DNA of 64,000 nt from JBJXHN01 sp046233135 (GTDB taxonomy: Bacteria; Pseudomonadota; Alphaproteobacteria; Rhodospirillales; Rhodospirillaceae). Positions 44,060-51,753 of the stretch are shown here, piece by piece (positions within the stretch are counted from its first letter, which is position 1; every line of letters starts with the position of its first letter). The stretch lies in the NCBI GenBank assembly GCA_046233135.1, contig JBJXHN010000002.1:248001-312000 (forward strand), read 5' to 3'. A program made the translations under genes and the position numbers. Below the pieces are notes generated by a model. That model ran no database searches, had not been told where the DNA came from, and worked only from the letters and a program-made list of their open reading frames with translations.

Positions 44060-45055
44060 TCAGTTCTGGGCCAGGATGTCTTGCCGCTGGTCGGATGTGC
44101 CGTCCTGTGGCCCGCTGGCGGCCGTCTTATCCTCGGCGCGCGGGTCGGCTTGGGTGGCGGTGACCGGTTCAGGGACGACCATCTGTGCGCTGGCGGGGAT
44201 CGGCAGGGGATCGTGACCGGCCAGTTGCGTGGCCGGCGCGTCCGGATTGCCGTAGTCCTCGGCGGTGGCGGTCACCCAGGCGTCGAAATCGGCGCGGGAG
44301 ATCGCGCGGATCTCAATGGGCATGAAGCCGTGGTAGACCCCGCACAATTCGGAACACTGGCCGTAGTAGGTACCTTCCTCTTCGATCCGCACCCAGGTTT
44401 CGTTCAGCCGGCCGGGAACGGCGTCGGTCTTGATCCCCATGGCGGGCATGGCCCAGCTGTGGATCACGTCGTCGGCGGTGATCAGGATGCGGATGTTGGT
44501 GTCCACGGGCAGCACCACCGGTGCGTCGGTGGATAGAAGGCGGGTCTGCCCCTCTTCCAGGGCGTCTTCCTGGACCATGAAGGCGTCGAAGGCGATTTCC
44601 TTCTGGTCGGGATATTCATAGGACCAGAACCACTGGTGCCCGACGACCTTCAGGGTCATCTCGCTTTCCGCCGTGCGGTCCATGTAATAGAGCAGGTTGA
44701 ACGACGGAACGGCGATGACCACCAGGATGATCACCGGCAGAAGCGTCCAGGCCACTTCCAGCATCACGTTGTGGTGGAACTGGCGTGGCGTCGGGTTGGC
44801 CTTGGCATTGAAGCGCAGGATCACATAGCCCAGCAGAAGCATCACGAAGACCACGACGGCGATCATGATCCAGGTGATTTCCGTGTTCAGCTTGACGACG
44901 GCGTCCATCACCGGGGAAGCCGACGGCTGGTGCCAGACCTGCCAGGGTTCCGGAGTGGCCGCCAGGGCCGAACCCGCTGCCAGGGCGGCCATCCCGCCCG
45001 CCAGGACCAGGGCGCCCGCCGCCCGTCCCGTTCTCGCCTTCCATTCCAGGCTCAT
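44060..45055 (-). CDS. ctaC: Cytochrome c oxidase (aa3) subunit II
   Basis: The 331-residue subunit has a signal peptide ending ALA, two membrane helices (IMIAVVVFVMLLLGYVIL and LLPVIILVVIAVPSFNLL) and the periplasmic CuA domain. The CuA ligands are in DVIHSWAMP and CSELCGVYHGFMPIE. WFWSYEYPD provides the aromatic electron-entry region. A C-terminal extension of about 55 residues rich in Pro, Ala and Gln follows; no cytochrome c domain is fused. It is the first gene of the oxidase cluster. Confidence 0.98.
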   Translation of the reverse strand: MSLEWKARTGRAAGALVLAGGMAALAAGSALAATPEPWQVWHQPSASPVMDAVVKLNTEITWIMIAVVVFVMLLLGYVILRFNAKANPTPRQFHHNVMLEVAWTLLPVIILVVIAVPSFNLLYYMDRTAESEMTLKVVGHQWFWSYEYPDQKEIAFDAFMVQEDALEEGQTRLLSTDAPVVLPVDTNIRILITADDVIHSWAMPAMGIKTDAVPGRLNETWVRIEEEGTYYGQCSELCGVYHGFMPIEIRAISRADFDAWVTATAEDYGNPDAPATQLAGHDPLPIPASAQMVVPEPVTATQADPRAEDKTAASGPQDGTSDQRQDILAQN

Positions 45056-45193
45056 GCATCCCCTCCCGAACCCTGGGGCCGCCCTGCGGACAAGACGGTC
45101 CGTATTGCCAGATTAACGATTCTCGCCCACGGGCGCCTGCCGGTCCGGCCGGCAAGCGCCTGATGGCATGCCTATTACAGAGTTGTAAGCTCG

Positions 45194-45222
45194 GATATAT
45201 ACAGAGTCGTGGAAACCGACAA
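45194..45222 (-). promoter_or_regulatory. Candidate sigma-70 promoter for ctaC
   Basis: On the reverse strand TTGTCG (45217-45222) is separated by 17 bases from TATATC (45194-45199). It lies about 140 bases before ctaC in an AT-rich stretch. This is a match by eye to TTGACA-N17-TATAAT and has no experimental support. Confidence 0.5.
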
Positions 45223-45389
45223 TAGGGCTTAGTAATTTTTTCGCATAAAACAAAGGGATTAATGTGCGATGCACTATAATAGCTAAGTCAGAAAAGTGGA
45301 TTTTCGCGCCCGCAACATAGGGGGTTCTTGTCCCTGATTTTGGCGTGGTTAAAGTTTATTTGTCGGATAATTTTTGGGGGTGTTAGGGG

Positions 45390-45428
45390 CGGTTCCCCGG
45401 CCTGCGTCCCTCGGGGGACGGGGAACCG
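45390..45428 (-). terminator. Hairpin after the epimerase gene
   Basis: A perfect 10-bp inverted repeat (CGGTTCCCCG at 45390-45399 and CGGGGAACCG at 45419-45428) sits 15 bases past the stop codon of the epimerase-like gene. No T-run follows on that strand, so termination efficiency is uncertain. Confidence 0.55.
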
Positions 45429-45443
45429 TTGCCCGGTAAGGGG

Positions 45444-46352
45444 TTACACTCCGAAGAGAGATTTCTGGAAATCTTCTAGCTGGAAGTTCAGGGTCCTGCG
45501 GATCCTGGTGTTGTCGATATCGTGGACGAAGGGCTGGTCCGGGGCGGTCTCGTCGAAGCGGATATCCGCGCCGGGAATGGTGCGCTGCACAATGTCCGCG
45601 ATGGCACGGCAGGACAGCGTGTGGCCCCCGGAATTCAGGATCACGGCCCCCTGAAACGGCCATTCTGCTGTCCGGGCCAGCAGGCGGGAGACGTCGGAGA
45701 CGGAAATCAGGCTTGTCTTCTGGTCGGCGCGCAGCGGGATGGACACGGGCTGCCCGGCGGCCGGCCGGGCGGCGATGTCCGACGTCCAGGTGGTGAAGCC
45801 GTGCTCCCGGCCCGGCCCGAAGACGACGCTGAGGCGGAGGCCGCAGGTGGAGAGCCCGAACAGATCGGCATATTTGCGGGCGGTGAATTCGTTCAGGGCC
45901 TTCAAGGCACCATAGGTGGTCGCCTGACAGCTCAGGGGACATTCGTCGTCTTCGGTCAGGGGACGGTCGCCATAGAAGGCCTGGGACGGTCCGTAGACAC
46001 CGATCGAACTGGCGTAGATGACCCGGCCGACCCCGGCGGCCAGGGCCGCATCCAGGCAGTTGATGAACCCCAGGGTGTTGACCCGGGCCGACAGATGGGG
46101 CTGTTGTTCCGATGCATCCCCGACCACGTAGGCGAGGTGGATGATGATGTCGGGGGCGCTTTCCGCGACCAGCCGCATCATGGCGGGGCGGTCGTCGACG
46201 GCCGCTTCGTGAAAGGTAACGCCTTCGAGAAGGGCGGCGCGGCGCTCCGGCCATCGGATGTCGGTGGCCGTCACCCGGTGGTCCATTGATCGCAGATGGG
46301 CGCAGAGATGGGCGCCGACGAAACCGCCGCCGCCCGGGACCAGCACATGCAT
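45444..46352 (-). CDS. NAD-dependent epimerase/dehydratase (extended SDR)
   Basis: The 302-residue extended short-chain dehydrogenase has the nucleotide loop GGGGFVGAHLCAHL. The catalytic triad is Ser in YASSIGVYG plus Tyr and Lys in YGALK. RLSVVFGPGREHG is also present. Such enzymes epimerise or oxidise sugars and sugar acids. It closes the leftward arm of the catabolic locus, after the acetoacetate-decarboxylase-family gene, so it probably acts on the same imported substrate. Which carbon it acts on cannot be told. Confidence 0.85.
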   Translation of the reverse strand: MHVLVPGGGGFVGAHLCAHLRSMDHRVTATDIRWPERRAALLEGVTFHEAAVDDRPAMMRLVAESAPDIIIHLAYVVGDASEQQPHLSARVNTLGFINCLDAALAAGVGRVIYASSIGVYGPSQAFYGDRPLTEDDECPLSCQATTYGALKALNEFTARKYADLFGLSTCGLRLSVVFGPGREHGFTTWTSDIAARPAAGQPVSIPLRADQKTSLISVSDVSRLLARTAEWPFQGAVILNSGGHTLSCRAIADIVQRTIPGADIRFDETAPDQPFVHDIDNTRIRRTLNFQLEDFQKSLFGV

Positions 46353-46375
46353 CGTTTTGTTCTCCGCACCGAACA

Positions 46376-46405
46376 GGGCCGGGCGGGCTGCATCCCGCCC
46401 GGCCC
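46376..46405. other. Perfect 12-bp hairpin between two catabolic genes
   Basis: Arms GGGCCGGGCGGG (46376-46387) and its exact complement (46394-46405) enclose a 6-base loop CTGCAT. It lies in the 85-base gap between the decarboxylase-family and epimerase genes of the same leftward unit, with no T-run. It could protect the upstream mRNA or attenuate the downstream gene. Confidence 0.65.
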
Positions 46406-46437
46406 GCCGGGGTGGTTGAGGGGATGGGGCGACGGGT

Positions 46438-47202
46438 TCAGGGAATCAGGCGTTCCAGAAGGCGCCGGTCCTCCACGCCGAACCCGCCACCATAGACGTC
46501 CGACACCATGAAGTGGGCGCCAAGGATTTCTGCGTTCAGCTCGGTCAGGGGATCGAAGGCGCTCTCGTGCAAGGTCATGTCGATGCGGCCTGGGATCGGC
46601 TTGGAGTATTCCAGCGGCGTCCGGCGATAGACGACATCGGCGTAGCAGGGTTCCGGCTTCTCGGGATGCGGAAGGCGGCGGACATGGATTTCACCGCCGG
46701 GCTGTTCGTCCCCGTCGACCAGCCGCACCACCGGCGCGTCGGCATCGGGAAGGAAGGCGAAATCCGCCAGGCGGTTGCCGCGCCGGTCGAGCCAGCCGGA
46801 GATCCGTCCATCCTCGGCTTCGTCAAAGGCGTAGGTGCAGTCCTTCTTGGTGTAGCCGAAGATTTCCCGGCCGGCGGCGATCCCCATGGGGTCGCTGCAA
46901 TACATATAGATGTGCGTCTGGGTGAACAGGTCCTTGTAGCGCACGGCGACGGTGACCATCAGGTCGAACATCGCGCCGTTATGCAGGGACAGGGTATGGC
47001 CGGGGGACAGCATGTAGCGGAAGGCCACCCGGTTGTTGACCAGCTCGAAGGGGGTGTCGGCCAGCAGGCGGGCGACCTTGTCCTGATCGACCCGCGTCAT
47101 GACTTCCAGGGTGCGCAGCGCGCATTCCCATTCAACGGGATAGGCTGGCGAGTGATGGGGGCTCACCCCGGCGTTCTTGTGCATCGTGTACTTCCCGAAC
47201 AT
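46438..47202 (-). CDS. Acetoacetate decarboxylase-family protein
   Basis: This 254-residue ADC-fold protein has the Schiff-base lysine region GREIFGYTKKDC, preceded by HIYMYCSDPMGIAA, so catalysis through an imine is likely. Members decarboxylate acetoacetate or act as aldolase-dehydratases on other keto acids. AGGAGGAAAC gives an excellent start at 47202. It sits between the FMN dehydrogenase and the epimerase. A role on a beta- or gamma-keto acid made from the imported substrate is inference. Confidence 0.85.
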   Translation of the reverse strand: MFGKYTMHKNAGVSPHHSPAYPVEWECALRTLEVMTRVDQDKVARLLADTPFELVNNRVAFRYMLSPGHTLSLHNGAMFDLMVTVAVRYKDLFTQTHIYMYCSDPMGIAAGREIFGYTKKDCTYAFDEAEDGRISGWLDRRGNRLADFAFLPDADAPVVRLVDGDEQPGGEIHVRRLPHPEKPEPCYADVVYRRTPLEYSKPIPGRIDMTLHESAFDPLTELNAEILGAHFMVSDVYGGGFGVEDRRLLERLIP

Positions 47203-47300
47203 GTTTCCTCCTGTCTCTGGGAATGGTCTTCGTCTGGGCGCATCGGTCGCGGGGAGTGGCCGGCAGTCCGGGCCGGCCGCCGCGAGGGCGGACGATGTGG

Positions 47301-48470
47301 TCAATCGCTGTCCCGGGGCCTGCCGCAGGGGCAGGGGCGTTCAAGGTTTTCCGGGCTGATGTCAGCGATGCGGGTGACGCCGCACAGGGCCATCGTCACG
47401 TCGAGTTCCTTGTGGATCATCTCAAGGCAGCGGGTGACGCCGTATTGCCCGAGGGCCCCCAGCCCGTAGAGATAGGCGCGGCCGATATAGGCGGCCTTGG
47501 CACCGAGGGCGAGCGCCCGGAACAGGTCCTGCCCGGACCGGATGCCGCTATCGACATGGACCTCCACGGACTCGCCGACCGCGTCGGCGATGCGGGGCAG
47601 GACGGATATGGAAGACGGAGCACCGTCCAGCTGACGGCCGCCGTGGTTTGACACCACGATCGCCGAGGCCCCGGAGTCCGCAGCCGCCCGCGCGTCCCGC
47701 GGGTCCATGACGCCCTTCAGGATCAGGGGGCCATCCCAGCGTGTCCTGATCCACTCGATATCCTGCCAGGACAGGGTCTGATCGAATTGTTCCGAGACCC
47801 AGGACGCGAGGGACGAGGTGTCCTTCACATTGGGCGCATGGCCGACGATGTTGCCGAACGTCCGGCGGCGGGTGCCCAGCATCCCCAGGCACCAGCGCGG
47901 CTTTGTGGCCAGGTTGATCAGATTCGTCAGGGTCGGCTTCGGGGGGGTCGACAGGCCGTTCTTGATGTCCTTGTGGCGCTGGCCTTGGATCTGAAGGTCC
48001 AGGGTCAGCACGAGGGCGGAGCAGGAGGCCGCTTTGGCACGCTCGATCAGGGCGGCGATGAATCCCCGGTCCTTCATCATGTAAAGCTGGAACCAGAAGG
48101 GACTGGTGGTATGGGCCGCCACGTCTTCCAGCGAACAGATGCTGACGGTGGACAGGGTGAAGGGAATGCCGAAGGCCTCGGCGGCCCTGGCCGCCAGGAT
48201 TTCCCCATCCGCATGCTGCATGCCCGCGAGACCGGTTGGTGCCAGGGCGAGGGGCATCGTCACCGGCCGGCCGAGCATCGTCGCCGCCGTGGTCCTGTCC
48301 TCGACATTGCGGGCCACTCGTTGGCGGAGGTCGATCCGCGAAAAATCCCGGCTGTTGGCTTGGTAAGTCGCTTCGGTCCACGAGCCGCAGTCGACGTAAT
48401 CATAGAACATTCGTGGAACCCGCCGCTCCGCCAGGCGCTGGAGGTCGCTCACGCATGTGATCTTGGGCAT
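47301..48470 (-). CDS. FMN-dependent alpha-hydroxy-acid dehydrogenase (L-lactate dehydrogenase type)
   Basis: The 389-residue flavoenzyme resembles LldD and glycolate oxidase. It has an N-terminal MFYDYVDCGSWTEATY in place of the usual DYxxGG, PLALAPTGLAGM, FWFQLYMMKDR, the catalytic His in VVSNHGGRQLDG, and the phosphate-binding VDSGIRSGQDLFRALALGA. It oxidises an L-2-hydroxyacid to the 2-keto acid and passes electrons to the membrane. AGGCGAG precedes the ATG at 48470. Unusually, it ends in a Cys/Pro/Arg tail (RPCPCGRPRDSD). Confidence 0.92.
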   Translation of the reverse strand: MPKITCVSDLQRLAERRVPRMFYDYVDCGSWTEATYQANSRDFSRIDLRQRVARNVEDRTTAATMLGRPVTMPLALAPTGLAGMQHADGEILAARAAEAFGIPFTLSTVSICSLEDVAAHTTSPFWFQLYMMKDRGFIAALIERAKAASCSALVLTLDLQIQGQRHKDIKNGLSTPPKPTLTNLINLATKPRWCLGMLGTRRRTFGNIVGHAPNVKDTSSLASWVSEQFDQTLSWQDIEWIRTRWDGPLILKGVMDPRDARAAADSGASAIVVSNHGGRQLDGAPSSISVLPRIADAVGESVEVHVDSGIRSGQDLFRALALGAKAAYIGRAYLYGLGALGQYGVTRCLEMIHKELDVTMALCGVTRIADISPENLERPCPCGRPRDSD

Positions 48471-48518
48471 TTGCTCGCCTTTTCTTGACCGCAGGGTTTT
48501 GTCCCTCAAAGTGATTAA

Positions 48519-48547
48519 CGTATACGAAAAACGTTTATGGGGAGCAA
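48519..48547 (-). promoter_or_regulatory. Leftward promoter with -10 palindrome
   Basis: On the reverse strand TTGCTC (48542-48547) is 17 bases from TATACG (48519-48524). The -10 lies inside the perfect 8-base palindrome CGTATACG (48519-48526), a likely regulator contact. It would drive the FMN dehydrogenase, decarboxylase and epimerase genes. Confidence 0.55.
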
Positions 48548-48831
48548 CCGGTAAATCATCCCTGGGCGAATGGTGTTTGGTAGGGCAGGTGGCGGATGTC
48601 TCTGCAAAAAAGGCGGATATGCTCTTTTGGGCTGTTTCGTTGGGAAAATCGCCGCTCAGGCTTGTTGTGCAGGGGGGGTGCTGGAGGAGATTCCCGCTAT
48701 GTGCCCTGGTTCCCGGTACCTGTTGGTGTGGCGAAGGAGTGGGAAAAGTGTCTGATGATGAAGGGGTGTTGGAAGGTCTGTGTTGGTCATTTTCTCTTTA
48801 TATTATTGGTTTATAAGGATTTTTAGTCCTG

Positions 48832-48860
48832 TTGACAGGGTTTTGCATGAAATGTACATT
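48832..48860 (+). promoter_or_regulatory. Rightward promoter with -10 palindrome
   Basis: A perfect -35 TTGACA (48832-48837) is 17 bases from TACATT (48855-48860). The -10 is covered by the perfect 10-base palindrome AATGTACATT (48851-48860). It would drive the leader ORF, the SDR, the hydrolase, the TRAP genes and the regulator. Palindromes with a GTAC or GTATAC core at both promoters point to one shared repressor. Confidence 0.65.
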
Positions 48861-48891
48861 GTGTTCAACAATCATTAAGCGGGAGGTGTGA

Positions 48892-48927
48892 ATGGGCACG
48901 GTGTTTGGCGCCGGAGCGGATGCGTGA
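48892..48927 (+). CDS. 11-codon leader ORF overlapping the SDR start
   Basis: ATG at 48892, five bases after GGGAGG (48881-48886), encodes MGTVFGAGADA and stops at a TGA (48925-48927) that overlaps the SDR's GTG start (48924-48926). This is the best-spaced ribosome site in the region. It probably serves as a translated leader that reinitiates at the SDR GTG. There is no run of a single amino acid to suggest attenuation by a tRNA level. Confidence 0.5.
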   Translation: MGTVFGAGADA

Positions 48928-49670
48928 GGGGGCGGGTCGCCCTGATCACGGGTGCCGGAGGTGGTATCGGCCGTGCGGTGGCGGTCCGGCTGGCGGAAGC
49001 TGGCGCGGTGGTGGTGCTTGTCGACCGCTGCGATGCGGCGCTCTCCGATGCCCGGGAAGCACTTCGCTCCGTCGGTGCGAAAGAGCTTTCCTTGTGTGCC
49101 GACGTCAGGGAAGCCGCTGAGGTCCGGGCTGTCATCAACAGGGTGACCGCCGACCTCGGTGGTCCAGACGTGTTGGTCAGCTGTGCCGGCATCGAAGGGG
49201 CGGTCGCTCCCCTGACCGAGTATCCCGAAGACGCGTTCGACAGGGTGATGGCCGTGAATGCGAAAGGCGTTTTCCTGGGGATGAAATACGCCCTCCCCGG
49301 AATGCTGGAGCGCGGGCGGGGGGCGGTGGTGAATGTCGCTTCGACGTCGGCGATTCGCGGTCGGGCCAATCTGGCCGCCTATGTCGCGAGCAAGCACGCC
49401 GTGCTCGGCCTGACCCGGGTCGCGGCGCTGGAGGTCATGGACCGGGGCGTGCGGGTGAATGCGGTCCTGCCGGGGCCGGTGGAAACCGATCTGCTGCGCA
49501 GCCTTGATGCCAAGGCCGGTTTGGCGGGAGGGGTGATCACCCGGGCTGCGCAGGCCCGGACGGCCCAGCCTGGGGACGTGGCCGGTCCGGTTCTTTTCCT
49601 GGCATCGGATGAGGCCCGGCACCTGAACGGGGCGGCGCTGGTGATCGACGGCGGCGGAACCGCCTGTTGA
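48924..49670 (+). CDS. Short-chain dehydrogenase/reductase (SDR)
   Basis: The 248-residue classical SDR starts VRGRVALITGAGGGIG, the normal family N-terminus with the NAD(P) loop. It carries the Ser in VVNVASTSAI and YVASKHA with catalytic Tyr and Lys. NAVLPGPVETDLL and LNGAALVIDGGG are also typical. A GTG at 48888 would add 12 residues but has its ribosome site only one base away. CGGAG lies eight bases before 48924. Together with the next gene it fits a 2-keto-3-deoxy acid dehydrogenase (inference). Confidence 0.9.
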   Translation: MRGRVALITGAGGGIGRAVAVRLAEAGAVVVLVDRCDAALSDAREALRSVGAKELSLCADVREAAEVRAVINRVTADLGGPDVLVSCAGIEGAVAPLTEYPEDAFDRVMAVNAKGVFLGMKYALPGMLERGRGAVVNVASTSAIRGRANLAAYVASKHAVLGLTRVAALEVMDRGVRVNAVLPGPVETDLLRSLDAKAGLAGGVITRAAQARTAQPGDVAGPVLFLASDEARHLNGAALVIDGGGTAC

Positions 49671-49728
49671 AGCGGGTGGTTGTCGCGCGTCTTTTTGAAA
49701 CGATCCTGATCATGATGGATGGAGAGTG

Positions 49729-50583
49729 ATGAAAATTGGACGTTATGGTCCTGCCGGCGAAGAAAAGCCGTGCATTCTTGACGCCGAAGGTGTCGTGCGC
49801 GACATCTCGTCGCTGGTTGGCGACATTCGCGCTGCGGATTTTTCCCCCGCCTACTTCCAGGCCATCCGGTCGGTTGACGTCGAACGCCTGCCGGTGGTCG
49901 AGGCGGTCGGGCGTTTCGGGGTGCCGCTGACCGGCATTTCCAAGGTCATCTGCATCGGCCTCAATTATTCCGACCATGCGGCGGAAGCGGGTATGGCGAT
50001 TCCCACTGAGCCGATCATTTTCCTGAAAGCGGTGTCGGCCCTGTGTGGTCCCAACGACGACACGATCCAGCCGCCCCATTCCACCAAGCTGGATTGGGAG
50101 GTGGAGCTGGGGGTTGTCATCGGCCGGGAAGCCCGCTTCGTGTCCGAAGCCGATGCCCGCGATCATGTCGCCGGATATTGCGTGGTGAACGACGTTTCGG
50201 AGCGGGCCTTTCAGATGCAGTGCTCCCAATGGGACAAGGGCAAGGGATGCGATACGTTCGGTCCCATCGGTCCCTGGCTGGTGACGGCCGATGAGGTGAC
50301 GGATCCCCAGACTCTGGACATGTGGCTCGACGTCAACGGGACCCGCATGCAGGCGGGAAACACCCGCACGATGATCTTCGGTGTCGACGCGATCATCGCC
50401 TATTGCAGCCGCTACATGACCCTGATGCCCGGAGATGTCATCGCGACGGGCACGCCGCCGGGTGTGGGCATGGGGATTAAGCCCGATCCGGTTTTTCTCA
50501 AGGCCGGGGACGTGGTCTCCCTGGGGATCGCCGGACTTGGAGAGCAGCGGCAGACCATCGTGCCTTCCCCCATCCAGATCTGA
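49729..50583 (+). CDS. Fumarylacetoacetate hydrolase-family protein
   Basis: The 284-residue enzyme has the FAH C-terminal fold with metal-binding Glu residues in DWEVELGVVIG, the substrate loop ICIGLNYSDHAAEAG, QWDKGKGCDTFGPIGPW, and MTLMPGDVIATGTPPGVGMG. The family cleaves or hydrates C-C bonds in acylpyruvates, for example 2,4-diketo-3-deoxy-L-fuconate or -rhamnonate to pyruvate plus L-lactate. Position just after the SDR matches that pathway type. GGAGAG precedes the ATG at 49729. Confidence 0.9.
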   Translation: MKIGRYGPAGEEKPCILDAEGVVRDISSLVGDIRAADFSPAYFQAIRSVDVERLPVVEAVGRFGVPLTGISKVICIGLNYSDHAAEAGMAIPTEPIIFLKAVSALCGPNDDTIQPPHSTKLDWEVELGVVIGREARFVSEADARDHVAGYCVVNDVSERAFQMQCSQWDKGKGCDTFGPIGPWLVTADEVTDPQTLDMWLDVNGTRMQAGNTRTMIFGVDAIIAYCSRYMTLMPGDVIATGTPPGVGMGIKPDPVFLKAGDVVSLGIAGLGEQRQTIVPSPIQI

Positions 50584-50592
50584 ATCGCTGCG

Positions 50593-50624
50593 GCCTTCCC
50601 GCTCCCTCCGTGGAGGGAGAAGGC
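50593..50624. other. Hairpin between the hydrolase and TRAP genes
   Basis: CTCCCTCC and GGAGGGAG form a perfect stem with a 2-base loop, extended outward by GCCTT and AAGGC across a small bulge. It lies in the 104-base gap between the hydrolase and dctP genes of the same operon and may set the ratio of binding protein to enzyme mRNA. Confidence 0.6.
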
Positions 50625-50687
50625 TGCGGCTTTGGTCGCAAGGCGGAGCAACCGCCGAGAATCGAGTGTCGAACAGGAGGAAACGGA

Positions 50688-51701
50688 ATGATTTCGAAAG
50701 CCCTCAAGGTGGCCGTGGTGGCGGCTGTATCCCTGACCCCGTTTGCGGCCCGGGCCGCAGAGTACGACTGGCGCTTGCAGACATTCTGGTCGGGTGGTTC
50801 CTCGCCCCAGAAGATCGTCGAGAAATTCGCCGATCGTGTACGGCTAGCCACCGACGGCCGCATCAATATTCAAGTGCTGCCCAACAACACCTTCGTCCCG
50901 CATACGGAAAGCCTTCAGGCTGTCGGAACGGGCTTGTACCAGATGCAGTACAACACCCCCTGCTATTCCTCTGGATTGGATCCGGCTTTCGGTCTTCTCT
51001 GTGAACTGAATGCCGGGTACGAAAACGCCTACCAGTTCATCGGGTGGTATTACAAGCGGGACGGCTTGCAGATGGCCCGGGATCTGTATGCGAACTATGG
51101 TGTCCATTTCATTGGCCCCGTCGCCTGGGGGGCGGAGACCATCCCCTCCAAGATCGAGATCCGCACCCTGGAGGATTTCAAGGGGGTGCGCATTCGCATG
51201 CCCGAAGGGCCATCTTCCGAGTTGTTCCGTTCCATCGGCGCCTCTCCGGTCACCGTGCCGGGCTCGGAGGTTTATACCTCGCTCGACAAGGGGATCATCT
51301 CGGCGACCGACTGGGGGACGCTCTCCATGAACGATTCCATGGGGCTGCATGATATCGCCAAGTACGAAATCTACCCCGGGATCCACTCCGTGCCGATGGG
51401 GGACGTGTCGATCAACGCCGACGTCTGGAAGGACCTGCCCGAAGATCTGAAAGCCATTCTGGAAGACGAGGTGCGCATCCTGGCGATCGATATGATCCAG
51501 ACCTTCGAATCGGACGACGCGGCTGTTGTCGCCAACGCCGCTGCCGAAGGCCTGACCCTGGTGCGGTGGTCTGACGAAGAGCGCCGGAAATTCCGCGCGG
51601 CCGCTCAGAAGATCTGGGCTTCGCTGGGAGAGAAGAGTGACCGTGCGCAGGCCATCTACGAATCGCAGGTCAACTGGCTCAAAGACCTCAATCTTCTGTG
51701 A
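50688..51701 (+). CDS. TRAP transporter solute-binding protein (DctP family)
   Basis: The 337-residue periplasmic receptor has a signal peptide with cleavage after ARA, then AEYDWRLQTFWSGGSSPQ. The conserved TRAP arginine that binds the substrate carboxylate is in FKGVRIRMPEG. The N-terminal WRLQT and the general layout recall the branch of TRAP receptors that includes keto-acid binding proteins such as TakP. An organic acid ligand is expected. AGGAGG precedes the ATG at 50688. Confidence 0.92.
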   Translation: MISKALKVAVVAAVSLTPFAARAAEYDWRLQTFWSGGSSPQKIVEKFADRVRLATDGRINIQVLPNNTFVPHTESLQAVGTGLYQMQYNTPCYSSGLDPAFGLLCELNAGYENAYQFIGWYYKRDGLQMARDLYANYGVHFIGPVAWGAETIPSKIEIRTLEDFKGVRIRMPEGPSSELFRSIGASPVTVPGSEVYTSLDKGIISATDWGTLSMNDSMGLHDIAKYEIYPGIHSVPMGDVSINADVWKDLPEDLKAILEDEVRILAIDMIQTFESDDAAVVANAAAEGLTLVRWSDEERRKFRAAAQKIWASLGEKSDRAQAIYESQVNWLKDLNLL

Positions 51702-51753
51702 TCTTCGGCCGCCGGTGTCCTGACCGCCGGCGGCTCCGCCCCAGGGAGGAACC

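Larger units (their letters stand above)
45056..45443. other. Promoter region of the oxidase operon; no gene seen
   Basis: The 388 bases upstream of ctaC are AT-rich from about 45170 to 45390, in contrast to the GC-rich flanks. They contain the ctaC promoter candidate described separately and the 3' hairpin of the following epimerase gene. No open frame here has protein-like composition. Confidence 0.6.
48471..48891. other. Divergent control region of the catabolic locus
   Basis: 421 bases separate the leftward FMN dehydrogenase from the rightward SDR. Both ends carry sigma-70-like promoters (listed separately). The middle (about 48560-48780) is GT-rich on the + strand with no convincing gene; an open frame there lacks a ribosome-binding site and has an improbable Cys/Gly/Trp-rich product. 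It could encode a small RNA or hold regulator sites. Confidence 0.6.

Noticed and set aside
48457..48816. Possible 119-residue protein in the divergent control region
   Set aside because: It starts inside the leftward gene, overlaps both promoter regions, lacks a ribosome-binding site and has a Cys/Gly/Trp-rich product.
49726..49728. GTG one codon upstream as start of the fumarylacetoacetase-family gene
   Set aside because: The adjacent ATG at 49729 has better spacing from GGAGAG.
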